A DNA stretch of 64,000 bases from Methanomassiliicoccales archaeon (GCA_004377185.1 SOIM01000016.1:31410-95409); one strand, 5' to 3'. Shown: positions 1 through 9,592, counted from the stretch's first letter. Numbers and translations are program-made. Notes: a model not told the origin generated them from the sequence alone.

Positions 1-1
1 A

Positions 2-1012
2 GTGGCTGGTCTAATGCTTCTATCAATTGTGTTTGCCGTTGATGTGCAAGCAAAAGAGGACCCCACGGTCACAGTCACAATCTGGAGGATACAGAAAGTG
101 GATACGATCGAGGGATTGCCTGGAGAAGGCGAAGCGGACTGGTACTATCACGTTGCAGTCCGAGATGGAAGCAATTGGATATGGCGTTCTTCTTCAGGGG
201 TTCCATCACAAGATGATGATGTTATAGTGGACGCCCAACATGATTTCGTGGTGTCCACGGACCAAGTCGAGATTGTCATAATGCTTTGCGAAGAGGACTT
301 CTGGTCCGGCGATGACTATGCGGACATAAGTTCTGACTCGGCTGGAGGAGTTGATAACACTGATTGCAGCAGACCGGATGATGCTCCTTATATGGGCAGT
401 TACAGGGGAACGTGGGATCTTGCTTACGATTCGTTGACAGGCGATGAAACAATCATAGAACAAGGATATTACAAGACATCTGGAGACTATGACGGAAGCC
501 AGGGAACAGATGAGAATGATGCAAACGTCTATTTCCAGGTTTCTGACAATTACTATCCTCCAACGGCTTCGTTCTTGACAAGCGACGTAGAAATAGAGGA
601 GGGAGAATCGATTAGTTTTGATGCATCTGGGTCTTCAGCGTCACCATCCTCAGAAATAGTCACGTACCGATGGGACTACGACAATGACGGCATATTCGAT
701 GCCTCAGGTATATCGGTTAATCAAGTGTTTGACATTCCAGGTACATATTTCATCACCTTGAAGATTGAGGATGATATGGGTAACATTGCCACCGCTGTCG
801 ACACAATCATTGTCAAAGAACACGCAACTACGACAATCGGGGGAGGTGGAGGAGATCCCTTGGTTTGGATATTGGGCATTCTCCTTGTCCTCGTTTTCAT
901 TAGTGCCGTTGTTGCTATTGCCATCATTTCTCGCGGCAAGAAGCTTGAAGGTCGGCCGCCCATTGAGCCACCACCGCCAGAACCCCCATCTCAACAACCT
1001 CCATCTGAGTAG
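2..1012 (+). CDS. Secreted/membrane-anchored protein with PKD-like domain, C-terminal TM and Pro-rich tail (5' end may be cut by window edge)
   Basis: ORF; hydrophobic N-terminus; PKD-like 'SISFDASGSSASPSSEIVTYRWDYDNDG...GTYFITLKIEDDMG'; TM 'PLVWILGILLVLVFISAVVAIAII' then basic/proline tail. Confidence 0.8.
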   Translation: MAGLMLLSIVFAVDVQAKEDPTVTVTIWRIQKVDTIEGLPGEGEADWYYHVAVRDGSNWIWRSSSGVPSQDDDVIVDAQHDFVVSTDQVEIVIMLCEEDFWSGDDYADISSDSAGGVDNTDCSRPDDAPYMGSYRGTWDLAYDSLTGDETIIEQGYYKTSGDYDGSQGTDENDANVYFQVSDNYYPPTASFLTSDVEIEEGESISFDASGSSASPSSEIVTYRWDYDNDGIFDASGISVNQVFDIPGTYFITLKIEDDMGNIATAVDTIIVKEHATTTIGGGGGDPLVWILGILLVLVFISAVVAIAIISRGKKLEGRPPIEPPPPEPPSQQPPSE

Positions 1013-1082
1013 AAGGTCATGTGACTGTTTGGAAGTGGTCTTGAGCAAGATCAAAAGGCAAGAGGATCATGTAGGTTAGACG

Positions 1083-2450
1083 ATGAGAAAACTGGTTGTA
1101 GTTCTTCTTCTGATTCTGATGGCCACGCTCACGCCGGGCGCTGAGGCGTATAAGGAAATCGACGGGTTGAATTCATCCTTCTCCACACATCAGTTCATAT
1201 TCGACCAGGCAGTCACGATTCTTGCAAATGATGGCTTTTCAGATCTCACATCGTTCATTGAGGGAGCTTATCTAGAACAGCTGAAATGGGGAAGTGTTCG
1301 AGCAGATGATACTCTCTGGGATTCCAGGGAGCATTACATGGATCCGTTCAGTCATGAAGGGCTCCTTGGTTTCAAGTCGGCCGGCCAATTAGCAGGAGAG
1401 AAGTTCTCTTTGGCAGTGAGCTACTGGGCTTCGGGGAACAAGCTCGAGGCTATGTACAACCTTGGATGGTCTGCACATATGGTCGCAGATCTCACTGTCC
1501 CACATCATGCGCGGCTGACATTTCTGGATTATCACTCAGAATACGAACAATGGGTACTCGATCATCAGAATGACTATGCTGTCAACTCCGGTGGCATCTA
1601 CATCTTTGGCATCTACTTGCCCGATCACTATGAGGTTGAGTCTGATCCTTTCGATTGGGTAGACTACAATTCACATAAAAGCTATGAGTTGTTCGAATAC
1701 GTGAATGGCCCTGACGGGCAGGACGACAATGACTATGGACATGCCGCGAGTATCCTCCTGCCTCGGGCTCAGAGAACTACAGCCGGATATCTTCTGATGT
1801 TCTTCAAGACCGTAGACGAGATGCCCATTGCCTCGGGTGGAGGGACAAGAATTGTAGATGAAGACACTCTCGTGCACTTCGACGCTTCGGGCTCTTCTGA
1901 TGACTTGGGCATTGTCAACTACACATGGGACTTCGGGGATGGATACTTCGGATTCACTGCTTCTCACGCTCATATATACTACGATCCTGGCGTCTACCAC
2001 GCGTCATTGAAAGTGAGAGACGCACTGGGGAATGAAGACTCCGTTACGTTCGGTGTCTATGTGGATGACACTACTTCTCCAAGCGCTAATGCTGGTATTG
2101 ATATTGAGGGCGTGGTTGGGGCACCGATTCTGTTTTCGGGTGCAGACAGCAGTGACAATGTTGGCGTTGTTGACTACAATTGGGACTTCGGAGATGGCAA
2201 TTCAGCCTCAGGCGAGATGGTTGAGCACACTTACAACAGAAGTGGGAACTACGTTGTGACATTGGAGGTTAGAGATGGTGAAGACAATACTGGTACTGAC
2301 CAGATTAATGTTGTGATTAAGCCCCAGCCGGCAAGGGGCGTCTCTCTGGAATTTGTGTTCCTCACGATTGGTGCCATTGTTGCCATAGCTGGGGGGATTT
2401 TCTGTCTATTCATAGTCAAACGGCGTTCACGAAATAATAGAGAAGAGTGA
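1083..2450 (+). CDS. Secreted zinc-dependent phospholipase C-like (PLC/S1-P1 nuclease fold) protein with two PKD domains and C-terminal TM
   Basis: Signal peptide; 'WDSREHYMDP' and 'LGWSAHMVADLTVPHHA' His/Asp metal-site pattern; two 'YTWDFGDG/YNWDFGDG' PKD motifs; C-terminal TM + RRSRNNREE. Confidence 0.7.
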   Translation: MRKLVVVLLLILMATLTPGAEAYKEIDGLNSSFSTHQFIFDQAVTILANDGFSDLTSFIEGAYLEQLKWGSVRADDTLWDSREHYMDPFSHEGLLGFKSAGQLAGEKFSLAVSYWASGNKLEAMYNLGWSAHMVADLTVPHHARLTFLDYHSEYEQWVLDHQNDYAVNSGGIYIFGIYLPDHYEVESDPFDWVDYNSHKSYELFEYVNGPDGQDDNDYGHAASILLPRAQRTTAGYLLMFFKTVDEMPIASGGGTRIVDEDTLVHFDASGSSDDLGIVNYTWDFGDGYFGFTASHAHIYYDPGVYHASLKVRDALGNEDSVTFGVYVDDTTSPSANAGIDIEGVVGAPILFSGADSSDNVGVVDYNWDFGDGNSASGEMVEHTYNRSGNYVVTLEVRDGEDNTGTDQINVVIKPQPARGVSLEFVFLTIGAIVAIAGGIFCLFIVKRRSRNNREE

Positions 2451-2717
2451 AGCTCACACATAGAGCTCACATTGTAATGACGCTATGGCCTGGCTATAGA
2501 AGGCCTTCTGACCTGATGAATTCGTCACTCTTTTGGGTGCAGTCGCCGTTCTGGTGCTTGTGGGTGGTTTCCAGTTGCTCTTGTTCGATGGAGCGGAATT
2601 GGATTCTGTCGGATGAGAGATTCCTCCTCATGGTGGATTACAGGGGTGGTTGTGGGGGGCAGGGTGTGTAGGTGTTAGTTGGCCCCTCTGTAGTTCCGTA
2701 AACGAATGGGTTCATGC

Positions 2718-2978
2718 TCAAAGGCTAATTCTTCTCATCTTGGATAAGAATATGCTGGCGTAGGCGAATACGAGCACGATTAACGCAAATAGAGGAAACA
2801 GAGCGAGATACCAGGGTCCGGTGCCGGTGAGGATCAAAATCGTGGCGCTGGAAGTCAAGACAAGGAGAATCAGAAGGACTCTGTTGAAAGTCCTGAATGA
2901 CTCTCTACTTGTGATTTCACCTTGTCTCCTGGTCCTAACTGAGCTCGATGCAAATTCCGAATCTGGTTGATTCTTCAT
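2718..2978 (-). CDS. Small two-TM membrane protein, overlaps the upstream HTH gene
   Basis: ORF with two hydrophobic segments; start overlaps stop of 2975..3670. Confidence 0.6.
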   Translation of the reverse strand: MKNQPDSEFASSSVRTRRQGEITSRESFRTFNRVLLILLVLTSSATILILTGTGPWYLALFPLFALIVLVFAYASIFLSKMRRISL

Positions 2979-3670
2979 TTCTTTCCTCTTCCCTTGAAGC
3001 GTCTTTTTGTCTTAGAGGCTAGCTCTTTCGTTGCATCAGCTACCTTTTCTGTTTCTGCTAGAACAGTCTTCGAGTATCGTCGGTCTCTGGTTGATTTCCT
3101 CGTGCTTGCCCGTATCTCATCGATTGCTTCTCTGGATACCGAAACCACGCGTTCCAACGCCCGCACGGCTTCCTCGGCGAGATGTTGCTCCCCACTGGAA
3201 GTGTTTGCATATTCCTTGGAATCTTTCGAACCTTGATGGGGTAGCTGGTCGTCTGATTCTGCCGGTGTCTCTTTCTCGTTGCTCGCAGAAGCATCCCAAC
3301 TTGGGAGATTTCTTCCAATTGCAGGTTCAATACGAAAGCTATCTGCAGACCAAGCACTCCCAAATTCCTCTGTCAATCCCCCGGTGAGAGAGAACCTCAC
3401 ATTCAGCTCACCGTTCTCCAGGAAGATATGAGCATCCTCAAGCTGCGATTGATAGAGATTCCTCCTCTTCCCCATTTCTGTCGATGTTTGTTCCACGCAC
3501 TTTACAAGGCCTACTCTCTCTAGCGTGTGCAGCCTCCTATAGCAGGCCGCAATTGGTATGCCGTACTCGCTACTAAGCTCCACTACGCTTCTGGGCTTCT
3601 TGAAAGTTGCAAGAAGTATCTTGGATGAGTATTCGTCAGTGATAAGCCTGGCTGCTTCAAGTGGATCCAT
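2975..3670 (-). CDS. Winged-helix (ArsR-like) transcriptional regulator
   Basis: N-terminal 'ILLATFKKPRSVVELSSEYGIPIAACYRRLHTLERVGLVKCVEQ' wHTH; basic C-terminus. Confidence 0.75.
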   Translation of the reverse strand: MDPLEAARLITDEYSSKILLATFKKPRSVVELSSEYGIPIAACYRRLHTLERVGLVKCVEQTSTEMGKRRNLYQSQLEDAHIFLENGELNVRFSLTGGLTEEFGSAWSADSFRIEPAIGRNLPSWDASASNEKETPAESDDQLPHQGSKDSKEYANTSSGEQHLAEEAVRALERVVSVSREAIDEIRASTRKSTRDRRYSKTVLAETEKVADATKELASKTKRRFKGRGKK

Positions 3671-3814
3671 CTAGGTTCCTCCATTTCCCTTCATGATCTC
3701 GAAAGGGGATATCACGCTCATGCCCTTAAATCCTTCGCTATCAATTGTGATTATCAATACTGGTAACTACCCTCTGTGCTATGAACCAGATAATGCAGAT
3801 TCTATTCCTTCCCA

Positions 3815-3834
3815 AATTATCAAACATGATAATT
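3815..3834. promoter_or_regulatory. Perfect 8-bp inverted repeat AATTATCA-aaca-TGATAATT
   Basis: Read directly; intergenic, upstream of divergent HTH gene 2975..3670. Confidence 0.4.
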
Positions 3835-4083
3835 ACATCCAAGACCGCCACTATGCTATTCGCCCCATCTTGTATCAGACTTGGACAGACTTACTTTGGC
3901 ATCCCACATTTGACTATTTGCAGTCCATATCCCGATGATTGCCAAGGCAGTACCCTACCCTTCCGAACTGGTGATACTAATTGTGAATGCAATCGCGTTA
4001 GACAGCTTCTTGACTTACTCTTCTTTGCGGGTCATCAAGCCCATGGTTATTTATGCTCGATGCTGGCGGGATTCCCGATTCCC

Positions 4084-4315
4084 ACGCCCATCGAACAAGT
4101 CAACGGCAACTGCTCAGAATGTACAAGTGAGCACCTAGTACGAGACTACCTAAGAGCGAAAATCCTCTGCGAGAAATGCGGACTGGTCCTCGACGAAAAC
4201 CTCTTGGACCGGGGACGGTAGCGGGGACTTTTCGACTGCTTCCAAAGAGCAAGAAGGGAAAGGACCGGACCACGTATCGGTACTGACAAACTTCCGAGTA
4301 TCGACATGGAAAGCC
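4084..4315 (+). pseudogene. Degenerate 5' fragment of a transcription factor B (TFB) gene
   Basis: Gap-free alignment to 5377 onward: start ATG->ACG, then EQVNGNCSECTSEHLVRDYLRAKILCEKCGLVLDENLLDRG, in-frame TAG at 4219-4221 (intact gene has GAG), conserved RERTGP downstream of the stop. Confidence 0.85.
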
Positions 4316-4384
4316 GGAGTTATGTCCGATTCTGACGAAGCAAAAGGTTATATTCGTTCCAGTGCGTTCAAGGAAGGGAATCAG

Positions 4385-4645
4385 ATGGGCTATTCGAGAA
4401 GACGCAAAAGAGGAGACCTCAGTCACGTTCCCTCAAGGAGTGGGATCTACCGCCTATACCACGGTAGCACGGTCGTATACGTTGGCCAGACCAAGAACTT
4501 GAGGCAAAGGCTTAGTCGACATGATAGGGATAAGAAATACTGGGGGTCATATGACTACAAGTCCACTCGATATGTTCCCACACAAAAGCGAAAGAAGATG
4601 GAGAAGGATGCAGTAAAGAGAAACCGACCTACGCGCCAGACGTGA
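4385..4645 (+). CDS. Small stand-alone GIY-YIG nuclease-domain protein (ORF open from 4322)
   Basis: 'SGIYRLYHGSTVVYVGQTKNLRQRLSRH' GIY-YIG signature, conserved Arg, later Glu in 'KKMEKDAVKRNRP'. Confidence 0.65.
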   Translation: MGYSRRRKRGDLSHVPSRSGIYRLYHGSTVVYVGQTKNLRQRLSRHDRDKKYWGSYDYKSTRYVPTQKRKKMEKDAVKRNRPTRQT

Positions 4646-4739
4646 CCCTTTCTCCGCTACTTGCTACTTAGACTTCGATTAAGGGGTCGATGGGCCTGGT
4701 GAAATGATTAGCGATTTCGGTGCGAGGAATGGGCGATAG

Positions 4740-5165
4740 ATGACCACACTCAAGGAACTCCGAGAGCTGGCTAACAGTGGAGAAAGAATGACGGTCGAAT
4801 TCAAGGAGACCCTTTCTGAGGCGGTAATAAGAGGTCTGTCAACGGATTTTGCTTCTTTTGCAAACACTTCTGGAGGAATCATAGTCATTGGAATAGACGA
4901 TTCTCACAACCTGGTGGGTTACAGACCAGAGAAATCCGAGAGGAATAGAATCTCTCAGGAAGCCGGGAACTGTCGCCCTCCTGTCCTAATAGACTTCCAG
5001 AAACTGACCTTTCAAAAGAAACATTTTCTTGTTGTGAATGTCCCCGTCAGTTCTTCTTTTCATTGCGACAAAAGGTTTCGCTATCCAGTCAGGGTGGGAA
5101 ATACCACGCAATTCTTGGACCCGGCTGGGATAATCACTTTAGTGAGGAATCGACTATTTGACTGA
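4740..5165 (+). CDS. AlbA_2 (Schlafen-type) DNA-binding-domain protein
   Basis: 'GERMTVEFKETLS...FASFANTSGGIIVIGIDDSHNLVGYRP' AlbA_2 signature. Confidence 0.75.
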   Translation: MTTLKELRELANSGERMTVEFKETLSEAVIRGLSTDFASFANTSGGIIVIGIDDSHNLVGYRPEKSERNRISQEAGNCRPPVLIDFQKLTFQKKHFLVVNVPVSSSFHCDKRFRYPVRVGNTTQFLDPAGIITLVRNRLFD

Positions 5166-5376
5166 GCTTTCTAGAATGTGTCGATCTGAATGAAAGTGAA
5201 TCTCAAGGTCGACAAGATCATACTCAGAGACGGTTGTGCTTCCAGAGTGATCTCGGACATTGTCCGCCCCGACCATTAGCAATTCACGTAGTAGCCGTCC
5301 CTCCTTGGCTTACACCAGTTTCTCCGCCCGGAAGCAAATCGTTATAACATTTGTGTGAGAAAACACCTCGATCCCC

Positions 5377-6288
5377 ATGACCACCGAACAAGTCAACGGC
5401 AACTGCCCAGAGTGCACAAGTGACCACCTAGTAAGAGACTACCTACGAGCGGAAATCCTCTGCGAGAAGTGCGGACTGGTCCTCGATGAGAACCTCATGG
5501 ACCGTGGCCCCGAGTGGAGAGCATTCGACCTCACCCAGAAGCTCAAACGCGAACGCACCGGCCCGCCCTCCACCGTCCTGGCCCACGACAAAGGCCTCAC
5601 GACCGAGATAGGCTGGAAGAACACGGACGCATTCGGAAGGTACATCCCCCACAAGTCCAGGGCCCAAATGTTCCGGCTCAGACAGTGGCAGCACAGGATA
5701 CGCACCTCCAGGATCGGGGAGAGAAGCCTCGCACAAGGGCTATCAGAGATCGCGACCATCTCCAGCAGGATGGGCCTGCCCAGGCAGATCAGGGAGGATG
5801 CGGCCGTGCTGTACCGGAGAGCGGCCTCAAAAGGTCTGGTAAAAGGAAGGAGCATCAAAGAGGTTGCAGCGGCATCCATATACGCGGCCTGCAGGCAGTC
5901 CAATGTTCCCAGGACGCTCGAGGAGGTGTGCGTACACGACATCGTCGACAAGCATGACGTGGGACGGACCTACAGGGAGATGGCGAGAGAATTGGTTCTC
6001 AACCTAAGACCTCAGACCCCGGAGGACTACATGAACAGGTTCTGCAACAAGCTGAAGTTGGGGCTTGAGGTCCAGAGAAGGTGTGCGGATATCGTGGAAG
6101 AGCTTAGAGATAAGAAGGTGGTGTCCGGGGTCACGCCCACGGGCATCGCGTCCGCGATCATATACATCGCCTGCTTGGATGTGAAGAAACCCAAAACTCA
6201 GAGGGAGATAGCTCAGGTTGCTGGTGTTACGGAGGTTACTCTTAGGAACAGGTTCAAGGAGATAACTGAGCTACTGAAAGGCGAGTGA
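5377..6288 (+). CDS. tfb: Transcription initiation factor IIB (TFB)
   Basis: Zn ribbon 'CPECTSDHLVRDYLRAEILCEKCGLVLDENLMDRGPEWR' plus two cyclin repeats. Confidence 0.97.
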   Translation: MTTEQVNGNCPECTSDHLVRDYLRAEILCEKCGLVLDENLMDRGPEWRAFDLTQKLKRERTGPPSTVLAHDKGLTTEIGWKNTDAFGRYIPHKSRAQMFRLRQWQHRIRTSRIGERSLAQGLSEIATISSRMGLPRQIREDAAVLYRRAASKGLVKGRSIKEVAAASIYAACRQSNVPRTLEEVCVHDIVDKHDVGRTYREMARELVLNLRPQTPEDYMNRFCNKLKLGLEVQRRCADIVEELRDKKVVSGVTPTGIASAIIYIACLDVKKPKTQREIAQVAGVTEVTLRNRFKEITELLKGE

Positions 6289-6393
6289 GGCTGATACTTC
6301 ATTTGTGAGAAAGAATCGCTTCATACGGATGATTATAGAGAAAGCTTTGAATAGACAGAAGGTGATTACAATCTGGCAGAAGGAGGGGAAATC

Positions 6394-6831
6394 ATGAGGA
6401 AGTTGTGGGGCACGATATGCATTTTCATAGTGTGTGCGCTTGTACTTGCCACACCAGTGTTGGCAGATGGAGGAAAGGGTCATGAAAGGATTCCTGCTCT
6501 GAACACCGTCTCTGGAGCGGCTGTGTTGGTTCCTGAGATTGCCGTGAGGAGATCCCCGGTGCTAGAGCCAGCTGACATTGTTGTTGAGCTCGACCGTGGG
6601 GCGTTCTTCATGCTCTTGAAAGAGGATGCTGAGGTCTATCCTGAAGAGTTCAGGTCCGCACTGGAGGAACTTCTCGGTCTTGAGGTGGAAATAGTCTCAG
6701 CGGAACCCTTTCTTTGGGTAGTTGTCGGAGAGGGCGCAACTCGTGATCAGGTTTGTGCTACACTTCAAGATATGGAAGACATGTTGGACTGGGCAATAGG
6801 TAGGACTGTCGGTTGGGGCACCTACTGGTGA
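6394..6831 (+). CDS. Small secreted protein, tandem paralogue 1, C-terminus GWGTYW
   Basis: Signal peptide; near-colinear with next ORF; SD 'gaggggaaatcatg'. Confidence 0.75.
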   Translation: MRKLWGTICIFIVCALVLATPVLADGGKGHERIPALNTVSGAAVLVPEIAVRRSPVLEPADIVVELDRGAFFMLLKEDAEVYPEEFRSALEELLGLEVEIVSAEPFLWVVVGEGATRDQVCATLQDMEDMLDWAIGRTVGWGTYW

Positions 6832-6865
6832 TTTCAAGTTCGCATGTCGAAAAGGAGGTGAAAAG

Positions 6866-7306
6866 ATGAGAAAAGGGTACATGACCGTATTTATTCTCCT
6901 AGTGTGTGGGCTTATTCTTGCTACTCCTGTGCTGGCAGAGAGGAAAGCAAATGCTCTGGACAGAGTACCCGCGCTGAACGTGGTCTCTGGAGCGGCGGTG
7001 CTGGTTCCTGAGGTTGCTGTGAAGACGTCTCCCGCTCTTGAGCCTGCGGATATTGTTGTCGAGCTCGACCGAGGTGCTTTCTTCATCCTTCTGGAAGAGG
7101 ATGCTGAGATCGATCCCAAGGAGTTCGCGTCTGAACTTGGGAAAGCACTTGGCACGGACGTGGAAATCGTATCCACCGAACCCTTTCTGTGGGTAGTCCT
7201 TGATGAGGATGCAACCCGTGAACAGGTGTATGCAGCATTGCAGGAAATCGAAGAGATGTTGGACTGGATGGTAGGAAGGTCGGTCGGTTGGGGAACCTAC
7301 TGGTAA
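6866..7306 (+). CDS. Small secreted protein, tandem paralogue 2, C-terminus GWGTYW
   Basis: Signal peptide; same length and motifs (NVVSGAAVLVPEVAV, ADIVVELDRGAFF, GWGTYW); SD 'aggaggtgaaaagatg'. Confidence 0.78.
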   Translation: MRKGYMTVFILLVCGLILATPVLAERKANALDRVPALNVVSGAAVLVPEVAVKTSPALEPADIVVELDRGAFFILLEEDAEIDPKEFASELGKALGTDVEIVSTEPFLWVVLDEDATREQVYAALQEIEEMLDWMVGRSVGWGTYW

Positions 7307-7390
7307 TATCGGATTTTGTGTTTGTCTATCAGCAAAACGTTTAAGCAAGAACAGACAATCTCAGGATTCCTAGAATCCGGGGGAAATGCC

Positions 7391-8443
7391 TTGCCCGAAG
7401 AGAATGCTGAAGAGCCAGAGAAGCAGGAGAAAGCTGAAGAACCAGAGAAGCAGGTAACTGCGGAGAAAGCTGAAGAACCAGAGAAGCAGGAGACGGCGGA
7501 GAAATCCGAAGAACCAAAGGAACAGAAAACCGTGGAGAAACTGGAGGAAGGAGACCTCGCCTACCTTGAGTTCGACATGTTCATAATGCGTCCGGACGGT
7601 GAAGAGCTGTACGAGACCACGAACGAGGACTCCGCGAAAGAGAACGACATCTACGATGAGAAGATGATATACGATGAGGTTCCGTTCATTGTGGGAGAAT
7701 CCAGATTCCTTTCTGGTCTGGATGAGGTTCTGGTCGGTGCCGAGGTCGGGAAGGACTTGACCGTGGAGGTTCCCCATGAGAAAGGCGCCGGTGAGAGAGA
7801 CCCAAAGCTGGTTGAAGTCCGCTCCATAAGAGAGTTCGTACGGATGAAGATCACTCCCGAGGTTGGAGAGCGGGTGATAATCGGTGACAGAAGGGCCACC
7901 ATCACGTCCGTGACGGCAGGAAGGGTGAGGGTCGACTTCAACAAACCACTGGCCGGTCTGAAGGTCAAGTACAACTACAAGGTCACCAGGAAGGCTCAAA
8001 CGCAGGACGAGAAGATCAAAGGTATCATAGACATGGACTACGGAACGAGCGAGGAGTTCGGGCTCGAGGTCAAGGACGATACGCTGGAGATCCACCTCCC
8101 GGACATCTGCAAGTATGATGAGAAGTGGTTCATCGCCAAGTACAAGGTTGTCTCCGATTTGAGGAAATCAACTGACCTCACGGTAATCAGGTTCGTGGAG
8201 GAGTACGAGAAGAAGGAGAAGAAAGAGGAAGAGAAGAAAGAGCCCTCGGAAGAGGAAGCTGAAGAACCGGAAGAGAAGGAAGCTGAGAAGCCAGAGGAAA
8301 AGGAAGAACCCTCTGAGGAAGAAGCGGAGAAGCCGGAAGAGACAGAAACCCCTCCAGAAGAGAAAGAACCCGAAGAGGCGGAAGAGAAAGAAGAACCAGT
8401 GGAGGAGGAAGAAGCGGGAGCGGAGCCAGAACCTGAGTCCTAA
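7391..8443 (+). CDS. FKBP-type (SlyD-like) peptidyl-prolyl isomerase flanked by E/K/P-rich low-complexity arms (TTG start inferred; ORF open from 7316)
   Basis: 'GDLAYLEFDMF...PFIVGESRFLSGLDEVLVGAEVGKDLTVEVPHEKGAGERDPKLVE' FKBP/IF-domain arrangement. Confidence 0.75.
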   Translation: MPEENAEEPEKQEKAEEPEKQVTAEKAEEPEKQETAEKSEEPKEQKTVEKLEEGDLAYLEFDMFIMRPDGEELYETTNEDSAKENDIYDEKMIYDEVPFIVGESRFLSGLDEVLVGAEVGKDLTVEVPHEKGAGERDPKLVEVRSIREFVRMKITPEVGERVIIGDRRATITSVTAGRVRVDFNKPLAGLKVKYNYKVTRKAQTQDEKIKGIIDMDYGTSEEFGLEVKDDTLEIHLPDICKYDEKWFIAKYKVVSDLRKSTDLTVIRFVEEYEKKEKKEEEKKEPSEEEAEEPEEKEAEKPEEKEEPSEEEAEKPEETETPPEEKEPEEAEEKEEPVEEEEAGAEPEPES

Positions 8444-9582
8444 AAGCGTTTCTTGATTTTCCTTTTCATTCTCTTGGAATACTCCATTGCTGCCAACCTG
8501 GGTGTGATGTTCTTCCTTTTACATGATCTGTAGACAGACTTGACGGCCTTGCGGATCCTGTTTCCAGTCTCCTGGAAGATCTCTCGTTGATCTCCGACGC
8601 TCGCACCAGTCACTATCAATCCGAAACCGCAGACCAGACCCGCGTTGGCGATGAAATCCGGGACCACGAAGACCCCCTTCTTGTGCAGCCTTTCTTCTAT
8701 CTCGTACGAAGCCGGAATGTTGGCACCTTCAACAATGAGTGATGCCTTCACCTTTCTGATGTTGGACTTGTTGATCGCATCAGGGATGGCCGCTGGTATC
8801 AGTATGTCCGTCCTTGGGCTCAGCCAGTATTCCCGGTCAAAGCGTTCTACCGATTTGGGCAGCTTACTACGGTTCACGAGACCGCCTTCGACTTGATTCC
8901 CCACAATGGTTGGAACGTCCAATCCATCCTTCTCGAAGATGGTGCCCTTGGCGTCCGAGATGCACACCACCTTTGCACCTATTCCGTGAAGGAACACCCC
9001 AGCGCTCTTTCCCACAGCACCGAACCCTTGGATGGAAATCGTGGCACCGTCAATTCCATTTCCCATCAGGTTCCACGCCTCTTCCGTTGCCTGTGCGACC
9101 CCCCAACCAGTAATCAAATCCTCAAAGCCCCTTCCGCCCAGATCGGAGAGCCGAACGTTCTCGAGGGCCTTGACCTTGGTCTCCGTTTTGAGATGTCTCA
9201 CAACCAGATTGACAGTATCGATTCCCACTTCCTCAAAGACCGCTCCGAGCTCGTCAGATGATATTCCCATGTCCGGACCTGTGAACACCATTGTTTGCAG
9301 AAGAGGCTTGGCCAGCTTCCCGAACGTTCTCAGCAATTCCTGTTTCTTGGGAGTCTGAGGATCACCGACGATCCCCATCTTCGCGCCACCGAAGGGTATG
9401 CCCATTGCTGCCCATTTGTAGGTCATGACCTCAGCAAGCCTGCGTACCTCCTCCTCGGTCACAGAAGGACTCATCCTCATTCCGCCACCTGCGATTCCAC
9501 CGACAAACTCGTCAACGACAATGTATGCCAAAAGACCAGTCTTTGGGTCCGCCAGCTTAAGGCTCAGAACAGGCTCCTTCAA
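8440..9582 (-). CDS. Glu/Leu/Phe/Val dehydrogenase family protein (glutamate dehydrogenase-like)
   Basis: 'GGGMRMSPSVTEEEVRRLAEVMTYKWA..GIPFGGAKMGI' and Rossmann 'IQGFGAVGKSAGVFLHGIGAKVVCISDAKG'. Confidence 0.92.
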   Translation of the reverse strand: MKEPVLSLKLADPKTGLLAYIVVDEFVGGIAGGGMRMSPSVTEEEVRRLAEVMTYKWAAMGIPFGGAKMGIVGDPQTPKKQELLRTFGKLAKPLLQTMVFTGPDMGISSDELGAVFEEVGIDTVNLVVRHLKTETKVKALENVRLSDLGGRGFEDLITGWGVAQATEEAWNLMGNGIDGATISIQGFGAVGKSAGVFLHGIGAKVVCISDAKGTIFEKDGLDVPTIVGNQVEGGLVNRSKLPKSVERFDREYWLSPRTDILIPAAIPDAINKSNIRKVKASLIVEGANIPASYEIEERLHKKGVFVVPDFIANAGLVCGFGLIVTGASVGDQREIFQETGNRIRKAVKSVYRSCKRKNITPRLAAMEYSKRMKRKIKKRF

Positions 9583-9592
9583 AAGAATCCCC

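Noticed and set aside
2520-2610. Possible TM segment LGAVAVLVLVGGFQLLLFDGAELDSVG without a start codon
   Set aside because: No credible start or conserved neighbours; at most a gene remnant.
7370-8095. Minus-strand 241-aa Leu-rich ORF
   Set aside because: Antisense of E/K-rich codons in the FKBP gene; not a real membrane protein.
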